Shown here: positions 1 to 9,192 of the stretch, piece after piece
How positions within the stretch are numbered: the stretch's first letter is position 1
Layout of the letters: every line of letters starts with the position of its first letter
From: Urophycis tenuis
Lineage: Eukaryota; Chordata; Actinopteri; Gadiformes; Phycidae
Assembly: GCA_036785325.1 (NCBI GenBank)
Contig: JAXIVH010000044.1
Span: forward strand, 386,501-450,500
Direction: 5' to 3'
DNA: 64,000 nucleotides
Notes under the pieces: model-generated
Seen by the model: only the letters and a program-made list of their open reading frames with translations
What the model was told of the DNA's origin: nothing
Databases searched by the model: none
Position numbers and translations under genes: made by a program

Positions 1-1620
1 CACCACCCCGGTCTGCCAATCCAGAGGCACTGCCCCCGATGTCCACGCGATGCTGCAGAGACGTGTCAACCAAGACAGCCCCACAGCATCCAGGGCCTTT
101 AGGAACCCGGGGTGGATCTCGTCCACCCCCGGGGCCCCACCACCGAGGAGCTTTTTAACCACCTCGGCGATCTCAGCCCCGGAGATAGGAGAGTCCCCCC
201 CCGAGTCCCCAGACCCTGCTTCCTCAGTGGAAGGCGTGTTGGTGGGATTGAGGAGGTCTTCGAAGTATTCCCCCCACCGATTCACAACGTCCCGAGTCGA
301 GGTCAGCAGCGCCCCGTCCCCACCGTACACGGTGTTGACAGAGCACTGCTTCCCCCTCCTGAGACGCCGGATGGTGGTCCAGAATCTCCTCGAAGCCGTT
401 CGGAAGTCCTTCTCCATGGCCTCACCAAACTCCTCCCACACCCGAGTTTTTGCCTCCGCAACCGCCGAAGTCGCGCCCCGCTTGGCCCGCCGGTACCCAT
501 CAGCTGCCTCAGGAGTCCCACGGGCCAAAAAGGCCCGGTAGGACTCCTTCTTCAGCTTGACGGCATCCCTTACCGCTGGGGTCCACCAGCGGGTTCGGGG
601 GTTGCCGCCGCGACAGGCACCGACGACCTTACGGCCACAGCTCCGGTCGGCCGCTTCAACAATGGAGGCACGGAACAAGGTCCACTCGGACTCTATGTCC
701 CCCGCCTCCCCCGGGACATGGTTGAAGCTCTCCCGGAGGTGGGAGTTGAAGCTCGTTCTGACAGGAGATTCAGCCAGACGTTCCCAGAAGACCCTCACAG
801 TACGTTTGGGTCTGCCAGGTCTGACCGGCATCTTCCCCCGCCATCGGAGCCAACTCGCCACCAGGTGGTGATCAGTTGACAGCTCCGCCCCTCTCTTCAC
901 CCGAGTGTCCAAGACATGCGGCCGCAAGTCCGATGATATAACTACAAAGTCGATCATCGAACTGCGGCCTAGGGTGTCCTGGTGCCAAGTGCAAATGTGG
1001 ACACCCTTATGCTTGAACATGGTGTTCGTTATGGACAATCCATGACGAGCACAGAAGTCCAACAACAAAACACCACTCGGGTTCAGATCAGGGGGGCCGT
1101 TCCTCCCAATCACGCCCCTCCAGGTCTCACTGTCATTGCCCACATGGGCGTTGAAGTCCCCCAGCAGAACAAGGGAGTCCCCAGAAGGAGCGCTTTCCAA
1201 CACCCCCCCTAAGGACTCAAGCAAGGGTGGGTACTCTGAACTGCCGTTCGGTGCATAAGCACAAACGACAGTCAGGACCCGTCCCCCCACCCGAAGGCGG
1301 AGGGAGGCTACCCTCTCGTCTACCGGGGTGAACCCCAACGTACAGGCACCAAGCCGGGGGGAAATAAGCATTCCCACCCCCGCTCGGCGCCTCTCCCCAG
1401 GGGCAACTCCAGAGTGGAAAAGAGTGCAACCCCTCTGAAGGACACTGGTTCCAGAGCCCAAACTGTGTGTCGAGGTGAGCCCGACTATGTCCAGCCGGTA
1501 CCTCTCAGCCTCGCACACCAGCTCCGGCTCCTTCCCCGCCAGAGAGGTGACGTTCCACGTCCCCAGAGCTAGCTTCTGCAGCTGAGGGTCGGACCGCCCA
1601 GGTCCCCGCCTCCTGCTGCC
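1..1620 (-). CDS. LINE endonuclease-reverse transcriptase ORF, partial
   Basis: I translated the minus strand by hand. The frame is open from about 1620 to base 1, more than 500 codons, with no stop or frameshift seen. Endonuclease landmarks are GTWNVTSL near 1555, GDFNAHVGND near 1150 and a terminal STDHH near 870. A basic linker (RWWTPAVRDAVKLKKESY) follows, then the start of the RT region (GAPGVDEIHPGFL) near 130. The protein would nick target DNA and prime reverse transcription there. The end is cut by the window, so length and activity cannot be judged. The true start codon is uncertain, and 1620 marks only where I first trust the frame. Confidence 0.8.
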
Positions 1621-2009
1621 GCCCAGCTCACATCGCACCCGACCCCTTTGGCCCCTCCCACGGGTGGTGAACCCATGGGAAGAGGGTCCCGCGTCGTTCC
1701 TTCGGGCTGTGCCCGACCGGGCTCCGCGGGCGTAGACCCGGCCACCAGGCGCTCGCCAACGGGCCCTTCCCCCAGGCCTAGCTCCAGGGGGGGGCCCCGG
1801 TGACCCACGTCCGGGCAAGGGAAACTCCGTACCAAAGTTCTCTTTCATCATAGGGGTTTTTTGAGCCACTCTTCGTCTGGACCCTCGCCTAGGACCTGTT
1901 TGCCTTGGGTGACCCTACCAGGGGCATGAAGCCCCCGACAATATAGCCCCCAGGGTCATTGGGACACGCAAACCCCTCCACCACGTTAAGGTGGCAGCTC
2001 ATGGAGGGG
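1..2009 (-). mobile_element. Non-LTR retrotransposon (CFDP2/RTE-like LINE), 5' half, runs off window
   Basis: Read on the minus strand, this begins near 2009 with a 5' untranslated stretch and then encodes an apurinic-endonuclease domain followed by the start of a reverse transcriptase. The element enters the window from the left, so the RT core and 3' end lie outside it. At 2010 the 214-bp satellite resumes in the middle of a monomer, so the LINE inserted into the satellite. Clade is tentative: the GTWNV opening and the linker resemble RTE/CFDP2-type elements. The GC-rich plus-strand frames at 50-879 are shadows of this reading. Confidence 0.85.
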
Positions 2010-2135
2010 CAATTAAGATCAATCTTTCAATAAAGAACACAAATTAATTAGCTTATTATTTCAACGACCCATGAGTCAATATAGTCTTGCCATACGCCGT
2101 TGGAAAGCTTAGATTTCCCCGCTTAAAATGAGCCC
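2010..2135. repeat. 214-bp satellite, block 1 (partial)
   Basis: Less than one monomer lies between the LINE and composite 1. It starts at CAATTAAGATC in mid-monomer and ends at the AGCCC junction where type A composites begin. Confidence 0.9.
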
Positions 2136-2942
2136 AAAATGTATCATTGAAGCCATCATTGAGACTTTTCTTTTTAAATTATACCGCATGAACATGGGTC
2201 CGCAATACAGCTTTAAATATATTAATGTGTGTGTGTGTGTGTTTTAATCACTTACTTGGAACGGCATGATCCCACATCGCTGTGATGGGATGGCGTTAAC
2301 GAGGTGGGCGTGCAACCCATCGAGAGAGTTGCTGCCTCGCCGGCACTTGTACTTGTTCAGCCGGACGCCGTTCTTCACAACCACCTTCACAGAGACATAC
2401 AGCTGTATGCCAGGGGGGTCCTGTAACACACAACCTATTGCAAGGTCCTCATTTATGCTGGTGTCATTTTGAAATGTTACCATATACAAGTTTGAATGGT
2501 TTTGACACACGATGACTGCAGAGAGAGCTGCAGGATGGCCCTGGATGCAGGACGGAGGGGGCCTGTGGCTGTGCGGGGAGGACCAGCGGTATGGGTGCTG
2601 CCGACACAGGGGGCGGGCAGGCCACAGGCTGACGCAGCAGGAGGCCTCGGCTGGAGGCGGGTGGGCGCAGGAGGCGTCGTCCAGGTGGAGGACGACAACG
2701 CAGTGGGCTGAACGGGCCGGTTGGTGGGAGTCACAGGCTCTGGCTCATCAACAAATAATCTGGAAATATAAAATACACACGTGATCAGTATTGATATTGA
2801 TTTCTTTTATAAGAACACTGTTCATACTGTTTACACTTTTTATACAACTGTTTATACAATGTCCATACTGTTTATTTATTAATGTTTATCACTGACAATA
2901 AAGGTGACTTGGAATGACTTGTGTGCTATTTTCTTTCCACAG
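2136..2942. repeat. Composite module copy 1 (type A)
   Basis: This is the first of 17 copies. It opens with AAAATGTATCATTG, then an AATACAGC stretch and (TG)n. The minus-strand exon-like segment is 2256-2759 (504 bp), with the CCAG acceptor above it and GTAAGT (2255-2250) below it. The right end is a T-rich tract plus CCACAG at 2942 on the plus strand. The exon's last 88 codons are open on the minus strand from 2510; the rest of the segment is open only in another frame. Differences from the consensus include a GAGAGAG stretch near 2520 and GTCGTCCAG near 2680. Confidence 0.85.
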
Positions 2943-3859
2943 TCAACAGAACACACATGAATCAGCTTATTATTTCGACGACCCGTCCGCAAATATAGTC
3001 ATGCCATACGTCGTTGGAAAGCTTAGATTTCTCCGCTTAAAATGAGCCCAACTCCGAGCAATTTGGTTGCTCACAGACTAAACTGCGTCAGTTTGACTGA
3101 AGTCTACCCAGAAGCTAAAAACATACCTTCAACGTTCCAATTAACATCAATCTTTCCTTACAGAACACAAATTAATTAGCTTAGTATTTCAACGACCCTT
3201 TGGTGAATATAGTCTTGCCATACGCCGTTGGAAAGCTTAGATTTCCCCGCTTAAAATGAGCCCAACTCCGAGCAATTTGGTTGCTCACAGACTAAACTGC
3301 GTCAGTTTGACTGAAGTCTATCCAGAAGCTAAAAACATACCTTCAACGTTTCAATTAACATCAATCTGTCCTTAAAGAACACAAATTAATTAGCTTAGTA
3401 TTTCAACGACCCTTTGGTGAATATAGTCTTGCCATACGCCGTTGGAAAGCTTAGATTTCCCCGCTTAAAATGAGCCCATCCGCGAGCAGTCTGGTTGCTC
3501 ACAGACTAAACTGCGTCAGGTTGACTGAAGTCTACCCAGCAGCTAAAAACATACCTTCAATGTTTCATTTAAGATCAATCTTTCAATAAAGAACACAAAT
3601 TAATTAGCTTAGTATTTCAACGACCCATGAGTCAATATAGTCTTGCCATACGCCGTTGGAAAGTTTAGATTTCCCCGCTTAAAATGAGCCCATCCGCGAG
3701 CAATTTGGTTGCTGACAGACAAAACTGCGTCAGGTTGACTGAAGTCTACCCAGCAGCTAAAAACATACCTTCAACGTTTCAATTAAGATCAATCTTTCAA
3801 TAAAGAACACACATTAATTAGCTTAGTATTTCAACGACCCTTTGGTGAATATAGTCTTA
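2943..3859. repeat. 214-bp satellite, block 2
   Basis: About 4.3 monomers. The first is the 'founder-like' version with TCGACGACCCGT after the CAG; later ones alternate CCATGAGTC and CCTTTGGTG variants. The block ends by fusing to the TATATATA stretch of composite 2. Confidence 0.9.
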
Positions 3860-4654
3860 CATATGTTTAGGTATATATATATATATATCTGTGTGTATAT
3901 ATGCGTGTGTTTTTGTGTATATATGCGCGCGCATGTGTGTGTGTGTGTGTGTGTTTTAATCACTTACTTGGAACGGCATGATCCCACATCGCTGTAAAGG
4001 GACGACGTTAACCAGGTGGGCGTGCAACCCCTCGAGAGAGTTGCTGCCTCACCGGCACTTGTACTTGTTCAGCCGGATGCCGTTCTTCACAACCACCTTC
4101 ACAGAGACATACAGCTGTATGCCAGGGGGGTCCTGTAACACACAACCTATTGCAAGGTCCTCATTTATGCTGGTGTCATTTTGAAATGTTACCATATACA
4201 AGTTTGAATGGTTTTGACACACGATGACTGCAGAGACAGCTGCAGGAAGGCCCACGAAGCAGGACGGAGGGGGCCTGTGGCTGTGCGGGGAGGACCAGCG
4301 GTATGGGTGCTGCCGACACAGGGGCCGGGCAGGCCACAGGCTGACGCAGCAGGAGGCCTCGGCTGGAGGCGGGTGGGCGCAGGAGGCTTCGGCCGGGTGG
4401 AGGACGACAACGCAGTGGGCTGAACGGGCCGGTTGGTGGGAGTCACAGGCTCTGGCTCATCAACAAATAATCTGGAAATATAAAATACACACGTGATCAG
4501 TATTGATATTGATATCTTTTATAAGAACACTGTTCATACTGTTTACACTTTTTATACAACTGTTTATACAACGTCCATACTGTTTATTTATTAATGTTTA
4601 TCACTGACAATAAAGGTGACTTGGTATGACTTGTGTGCTATTTTCTTTCCACAG
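3860..4654. repeat. Composite module copy 2 (type B)
   Basis: The left end differs from type A: CATATGTTTAGGTATATA followed by (TA)n, GCGCGCGC and (TG)n. Inside the exon-like segment it carries CCCACGAAGCAGG where type A has CCCTGGATGCAGG. The minus-strand donor GTAAGT lies just left of 3973. The plus-strand CCACAG ends at 4654. Confidence 0.85.
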
Positions 4655-5746
4655 TCAACAGAACACACATGAATCAGCTAATTATTTCGACGACCCGTGG
4701 GCAAATATAGTCATGCCATACGCCGTTGGGAAGCTTAGATTTCCCCAATTAAAATGAGCCCATCTCTGAGCAATTTGGTTGCTCACAGACTAAACTGCAT
4801 CAGTTTGACTGAAGTCTACCCAGCAGCTAAAAACATACCTTCAACGTTTCAATTAACATCAATCTTTCCTAACAGAACGCAAATTAATTAGCTTAGTATT
4901 TCAACGACCCATGAGTCAATATAGTCTTGCCATACGCCGTTGGAAAGCTTAGAATTCCCCGCTTAAAATGAGCCCATCCCCGAGCAATTTGGTTGCTCGC
5001 AGACAAAACTGCGTCAGGTTGACTGAAGTCTACCCAGCAGCTAAAAACATACCTTCAACGTTTCAATTAACATCAATCTTTCCTTACAGAACACAAATTA
5101 ATTTCTTAGTATTTCAACGAACCATGAGTCAATATAGTCTTGCCATACGCCGTTGGAAAGCTTAGATTTCCCCGCTTAAAATGAGCCCATTCGCGAGCAG
5201 TCTGGTTGATCACAGACTAAACTGCGTCAGGTTGACTGAAGTCTACCCAGCAGCTAAAAACATACCTTAAGCGTTTCAATTAACATCTATCTTTCCTTAC
5301 AGAACACAAATTACTTAGCTTAGTATTTCAACGACCCATGAGTCAATATAGTCTTGCCATACGCCGTTGGAAAGCTTAGATTTCCCCGCTTAAAATGAGC
5401 CCATCCGCAAGCAGTCTGGTTGATCACAGACAAAACTGCGTCAGGTTGACTTACGTCTACCCAGCAGCTAAAAACATACCTTCAACGTTTCAATTAACAT
5501 CAATCTTTCCTTACAGAACACAAATTAATTAGCTTAGTTTTTCAACGAGCCTTTGGTAAATATAGTCTTGCCATACGCCGTTGGAAAGCTTAGATTTCCC
5601 CGCTTAAAATAAGCCCATCCGCGAGCAGTCTGGTTGCTCAGAGACTAAACTGCGTCAGGTTGACTGAAGTCTACCCAGCAGCTAAAAACATACCTTCTAC
5701 GTTTCAATTAAGATCAATCTTTCCTAACAGAACACAAATGAATTAG
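4655..5746. repeat. 214-bp satellite, block 3
   Basis: About five monomers. The block is broken at AATTAGCTAA by the retrovirus; the last four bases before it, CTAA (5747-5750), form the target-site duplication. Confidence 0.9.
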
Positions 5747-5910
5747 CTAATATGGTAGATATTAACCAGGCTAAAGCTAGTATAATCATTGGGTTGTCCA
5801 TGCAAAGCATGAAATAAGTGTGGAAAGGAACAAAGGCGCACTCATTGAGCCCTTGGTTCAACCCAAGGTTCATCCTCTGGTTCACCCCATGTTATCCCTA
5901 AGGTGTTTGC

Positions 5911-6457
5911 CTAAATGATATGTGGTGAAGGGTCCCAACAGCAAAGGGAGGATGGGCTGACTGTATGATATGTGGTGAAGGGTCCCAACAGCAAAGGGAG
6001 GATGGGCTGACTGTATGATATGTGGTGAGGGGTCCCAACAGTAAAGGGAGGATGGGCTGACTGTATGATATGTGGTGAGGGGTCCCAACAGTAAAGGGAG
6101 GATGGGTTGACTGTATGATATGTGGTGAGGGGTCCCAACAGTAAAGGGAGGATGGGCTGACTGTATGATATGTGGTGAGGGGTCCCAACAGTAAAGGGAG
6201 GATGGGCTGACTGTATGATATGTGGTGAGGGGTCCCAACAGTAAAGGGAGGATGGGCTGACTGTATGATATGTGGTGAGGGGTCCCAACAGTAAAGGGAG
6301 GATGGGCTGACTGTATGATATGTGGTGAGGGGTCCCAACAGTAAAGGGAGGATGGGCTGACTGTATGATATGTGGTGAGGGGTCCCAACAGTAAAGGGAG
6401 GATGGGCTGACTGTATGATATGTGGTGAGGGGTCCCAACAGTAAAGGGAGGAAGGGC
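5911..6457. repeat. 50-bp minisatellite in 5' LTR, about 11 units
   Basis: The unit starts CTGTATGATATGTGGTGAGG and includes GGTCCCAACAG and GGGAGGATGGGCTGA. The first two units carry GAAGGG and CAGCAAAG variants, and one unit has GGGTTGA. The 50-bp period is not a multiple of three, so all three minus-strand frames read through as a repeating peptide; these ORFs have no support as genes. Confidence 0.95.
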
Positions 6458-6489
6458 CATTTATCTATAGCATAGAATGTTCAAGGTGA

Positions 6490-6598
6490 TGACATCATGT
6501 ATGGAAAACAGGATAAAAAGGGGCACATAGGGGATGTGCGGGAGTTCTTTGTCAAACCAACTCAGATTTTGTTGTTGCTCCTAACAAGTGATAATAAA
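6490..6598 (+). promoter_or_regulatory. Candidate LTR promoter core and poly(A) signal
   Basis: TGACATCA at 6490, a TATA-like GATAAAAAG at 6512, then AATAAA at 6593. The spacing fits a retroviral U3-R arrangement with the start of transcription near 6540. The same elements occur in the 3' LTR at 12281, 12303 and 12384. Motif-based call only. Confidence 0.5.
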
Positions 6599-6679
6599 GT
6601 CTTTCTTGTCATTCAGACTGCGGCCTCCCAGAACCCTCTTACTTTTGTTAAGATATGTGCTCTTAGCCACCACATAATT

Positions 6680-6697
6680 TGGCGTCACGAACAGGAT
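6680..6697 (+). other. Primer-binding site
   Basis: TGGCGTCACGAACAGGAT begins five bases after the 5' LTR. It starts with TGG, the complement of a tRNA CCA end. I could not assign the tRNA with confidence; serine-type tRNAs share TGGCGT and CAGGATT with it. Confidence 0.65.
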
Positions 6698-6780
6698 TGA
6701 AGAAAAGGGGCCAAGACGACTGCTTCGCCGCGGGTTGGCGTCCGCACAGACCACACTACGAGTGGCCACTCATTATAAAA

Positions 6781-6788
6781 AAGGTAAG
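6781..6788 (+). promoter_or_regulatory. Candidate 5' splice donor in retroviral leader
   Basis: AAG/GTAAGC lies about 85 bases after the primer-binding site, where retroviruses place the major donor used for spliced env RNA. Called on consensus and position; no matching acceptor was identified. Confidence 0.4.
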
Positions 6789-7366
6789 CGACGTTCTTGC
6801 CTATTAGCTATAGAAAACTGTGTGATCTGTGCTCGACCCATCCTAACGCTAAGCAGTAAGTCAAGTGTCTCTCCAAAAAAACAAACCAGTGTGTAGAGAA
6901 AAAGAGGGGGAGGCCGGGAATGAGTGCTCAGCATCAAATCATGGTTATTGTGGTTTACTAATCCATGTGTTATCCTTAATGCTTTGTGGTTTACTAACAA
7001 ACTATGATGCTCTGTGATATACTGAATTGACTAACCATAAGGCTCTGTGGTTTACTAAATTGCTGAAACGTTTGTATTTTTTTTAAAGCCTGTGGGTACC
7101 GCTTTGTAGTACGAATTAGACTATAGATACTGCAGAGGGCTGAACGATCAGGTCCCTAAACTATTAGGGTGAAATTCTTTTCTACTCTAAATCCTGTGGC
7201 TGTCCTTTTGTAGTATAATTCGAGTATAGATATTGCACTGGAAGAACGGCAGGTCCCTAGCAAATGTTGTATTAGGGTAAATTGTTTTTTATTTTTTAAA
7301 TCCTGTGGATACCGCTTTATAGTACAATTAGTGAAGAAGTATTATAAAGGGCTGAACGGGCAGGTA

Positions 7367-7690
7367 GTCTGCGATACCGCCTCCTACGGGGAGGGGCCGC
7401 TTCGTCAGGCTGAAGTAATCTGAGATACCGCTTCCTACGGGGAGGGTCTGCTTCGTCAGATTGGATTGTTTGTCTGAGATACCGCCTCCTACGGGGAGGG
7501 TCCGCTTCGTCAGACTTAGAGATTGAGAAAAGTAATCTGAGATACCGCCTCCTAAGGGGAGGGTCTGCTTGGTCAGATTGGGGATGCTAACATACCGCCT
7601 AGTAGCGCTGCTAGGGACTGCTTGGGTAGATCCTAACTCTGCGGATACCGCTTACCAAGTTAAGCTTGGGTAAGGTCTGCTCGGGTAGAG
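7367..7690 (+). repeat. Cluster of six GATACCGC hairpin repeats
   Basis: Units start near 7367, 7420, 7473, 7536, 7589 and 7631. Most read: outer arm TCTGA, GATACCGC, a variable inner stem and loop, GGTCTGC, TTCG, outer arm TCAGA. The inner stems differ in sequence but still pair: CCTCC/GGAGG, CTTCC/GGAGG (wobble), CCTAGTA/TGCTAGG, CTTACC/GGTAAG. A seventh unit sits at 8190-8234 with CCTTTC/GAAAGG. Pairing kept while the stem sequence changes is the hallmark of a selected RNA structure. Confidence 0.75.
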
Positions 7691-7694
7691 TACT

Positions 7695-7972
7695 ATTGTT
7701 TTTGTCTACGGATGGCCACGAAGGTAGTCCATTAAAGGCGTAAGGACAAACGCTCAGTGGCTATTCTTAAGATGGTGTCTATTTTATTGATTTTATAACA
7801 GATCTGTTAAATCAGTGATACTGAAGGATCGCCATTGTTTTTCTCCACGGATGGCCACAAAGATAGTCCATTAAAGGCGTAAGGACAAACGCTCAGTGGC
7901 TATTCTGAAGATGGTGTCTATTTTATTAATTTTATAACTGATCTGTTTAATCAGTGATACTGAAGGATCGCC
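7695..7972 (+). repeat. 139-bp tandem duplication in leader
   Basis: Two head-to-tail copies, 7695-7833 and 7834-7972. Each runs from ATTGTTTTT, through GGATGGCCAC and GTCCATTAAAGGCG, to GAAGGATCGCC. The copies differ by only a few bases. Confidence 0.85.
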
Positions 7973-8189
7973 ATTCAAAAACAAAATACATACATTTCTC
8001 AAAAAACTGTTGAGGAAAGTATTTTAGAATAAGGTGTAGGAGTAACTGATACTCATATGATTATCCATTTTTAAGTTTAAAATTCTGAGACGCTCCCTCT
8101 GACAGGAGGCCTCACTTGGTTGGAGTTATTGGTTGGTTGGAGTTATTTTGTGTTAAGCTTGATCGGGAGCTTTGTTTTGTGTTGGTAAA

Positions 8190-8234
8190 TCTGAGATACC
8201 GCCTTTCAAGAGAGAAAGGGTCTGCAAAGTCAGA
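8190..8234 (+). ncRNA. Seventh GATACCGC hairpin, isolated
   Basis: TCTGA-GATACCGC, then CCTTTC paired with GAAAGG around an AAGAGA loop, then GGTCTGC and TCAGA. The inner stem is wholly different from the cluster units 500 bases upstream, yet the frame of conserved bases is the same. This is a structural element of the retroviral RNA, not a separate gene. Confidence 0.5.
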
Positions 8235-8703
8235 GAATTGTGTTTGTCTTCGTTCATTGTAGTTAATTAATTGAGAGTAGAAGCATAGGACGAGTGCTAG
8301 ACGTAATAGATAGAGATATAGATAAAGATAGGGTATTGTAATTAACAACTAACCTAGAAATACATTTCTAATAGCAGGATCGAGCAGAGTGGCTTGGGAA
8401 GTCTGCAGAGAGCAGGGGTTAGAAAGGAGGAGAGAAGTCAGGAATCAGAAAAGGTGGGGGTCGAGCAGCTCCGGAGGAGCCGCAACACCAGAGAGGGAAA
8501 AAAAAAAAAGGGAGAGAGAGAGAGTCCCAGAGAGTTAAGTAGGGAGGAAAGGAAAAAGAAAGTTGAAGAGGAATAGAGCTAGGGGCTAGAAAAGGTGGGA
8601 GGGAGTTGTACACCCCACGCTAGGACACGGTTTAATAGCAATAATAATAATAATAAAATAATAATTGTAAAAGGTTGAAAGCTCTTTACTATAAAAGGTA
8701 ACC

Positions 8704-9192
8704 ATGCCAGCATCAGCGGTAGAAATACTATGTAAAAATAACCCTTTAAAGAAAGATGAAATAATAAAAATCTCAGAAAAATGGGAAAAAATAACCGCTA
8801 AACAAGGAACAAAATGGCCAAAGGAAGGGACATTTGATGTGGTTCTGTGTGAGGAGATGGAAGTAATGATAAAAAATTACAAGTGTAACAAAACAGGAAA
8901 GAAATCAGTGGACAAAAGGGAAAGAGAAAAGCTGATATTGTCCATGTTTAAGAAGGAAGGAGAGAATTGGAGGAAAAAAGAAAAGGTAACAAGAGAAATG
9001 GTCAATAGGGCCGAAGAACTAAAACCACCACCCCTTAAAAAGTGTCCACCACCCTACCACACAGGATTATACCCACTGATTTCAGGAACAGTAGATATAA
9101 AAGGAGAGATAGAAATTGACAGAGAAAAAGAGGATCATGGGGAAAAATGGGGACCACACATACACATGGACTGTTCAAGCAATAGAAAATAG
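8704..9192 (+). pseudogene. gag: Retroviral gag N-terminal (matrix-like) fragment fused to env sequence
   Basis: A 162-codon frame starting at an ATG in a fair context (AACCATGC). The first part is lysine-rich and matrix-like. It is followed by a proline-rich stretch with PPPYH near residue 117, as in the late domain of gammaretroviral gag. From about residue 137 the frame overlaps the start of the env-like ORF in a different frame, and it stops at 9192. Capsid and nucleocapsid are missing. I read this as a deletion that joined mid-gag to env, near 9105-9120. Not capable of making a virion core. Confidence 0.6.

Larger units (their letters stand above)
5751..6674 (+). repeat. 5' LTR of the endogenous retrovirus
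   Basis: The LTR begins TATGGTAG and ends CCACCACA. U3 contains an 11-unit 50-bp minisatellite. It is followed by a CRE-like TGACATCA (6490-6497), a TATA-like GATAAAAAG (6512-6520) and a poly(A) signal AATAAA (6593-6598) that would lie in R. It is 150 bp longer than the 3' LTR, exactly three minisatellite units. Confidence 0.88.
6698..8703 (+). other. Long structured non-coding leader of the retrovirus
   Basis: Two kilobases without a supported ORF. Contents in order: a candidate splice donor near 6784; three degenerate repeats of about 105-110 bp starting near 7085, 7188 and 7298 (each with CCTGTGG, usually TACCGCTTT-GTAGTA, with CCCTA...TAGGG inverted pairs in the first two); seven GATACCGC hairpin repeats (7367-7690 and 8190-8234); a 139-bp tandem duplication (7695-7972); and a purine-rich tract near 8400-8590. 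In retroviruses this region holds packaging and dimerisation signals, which is the likely role here by position. Confidence 0.6.

Noticed and set aside
50..879. Long plus-strand ORFs of 163-255 codons at the window start
   Set aside because: They are GC-rich shadows of the minus-strand LINE frame, which shows clear endonuclease and RT motifs.
2244..2510. A conserved 88-codon minus-strand ORF repeated in most composites, as a functional small protein
   Set aside because: It runs through the splice donor and begins at an ATG inside the exon-like segment. Its conservation is explained by recent amplification of the module, and some copies (copy 7) are broken.
2266..2784. Plus-strand ORFs of 68-90 codons in every composite
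   Set aside because: They are antisense or shifted readings of the exon-like segment, with low-complexity G/A/W-rich products and no domain.
5911..6457. CRISPR-like array
   Set aside because: The 50-bp units are contiguous with no unique spacers, and the context is an LTR in a vertebrate genome; this is a minisatellite.
6680..6697. Assigning the retroviral primer-binding site to a specific tRNA
   Set aside because: Only partial agreement with serine-type tRNA 3' ends from memory; a proper comparison with the host tRNA set is needed.
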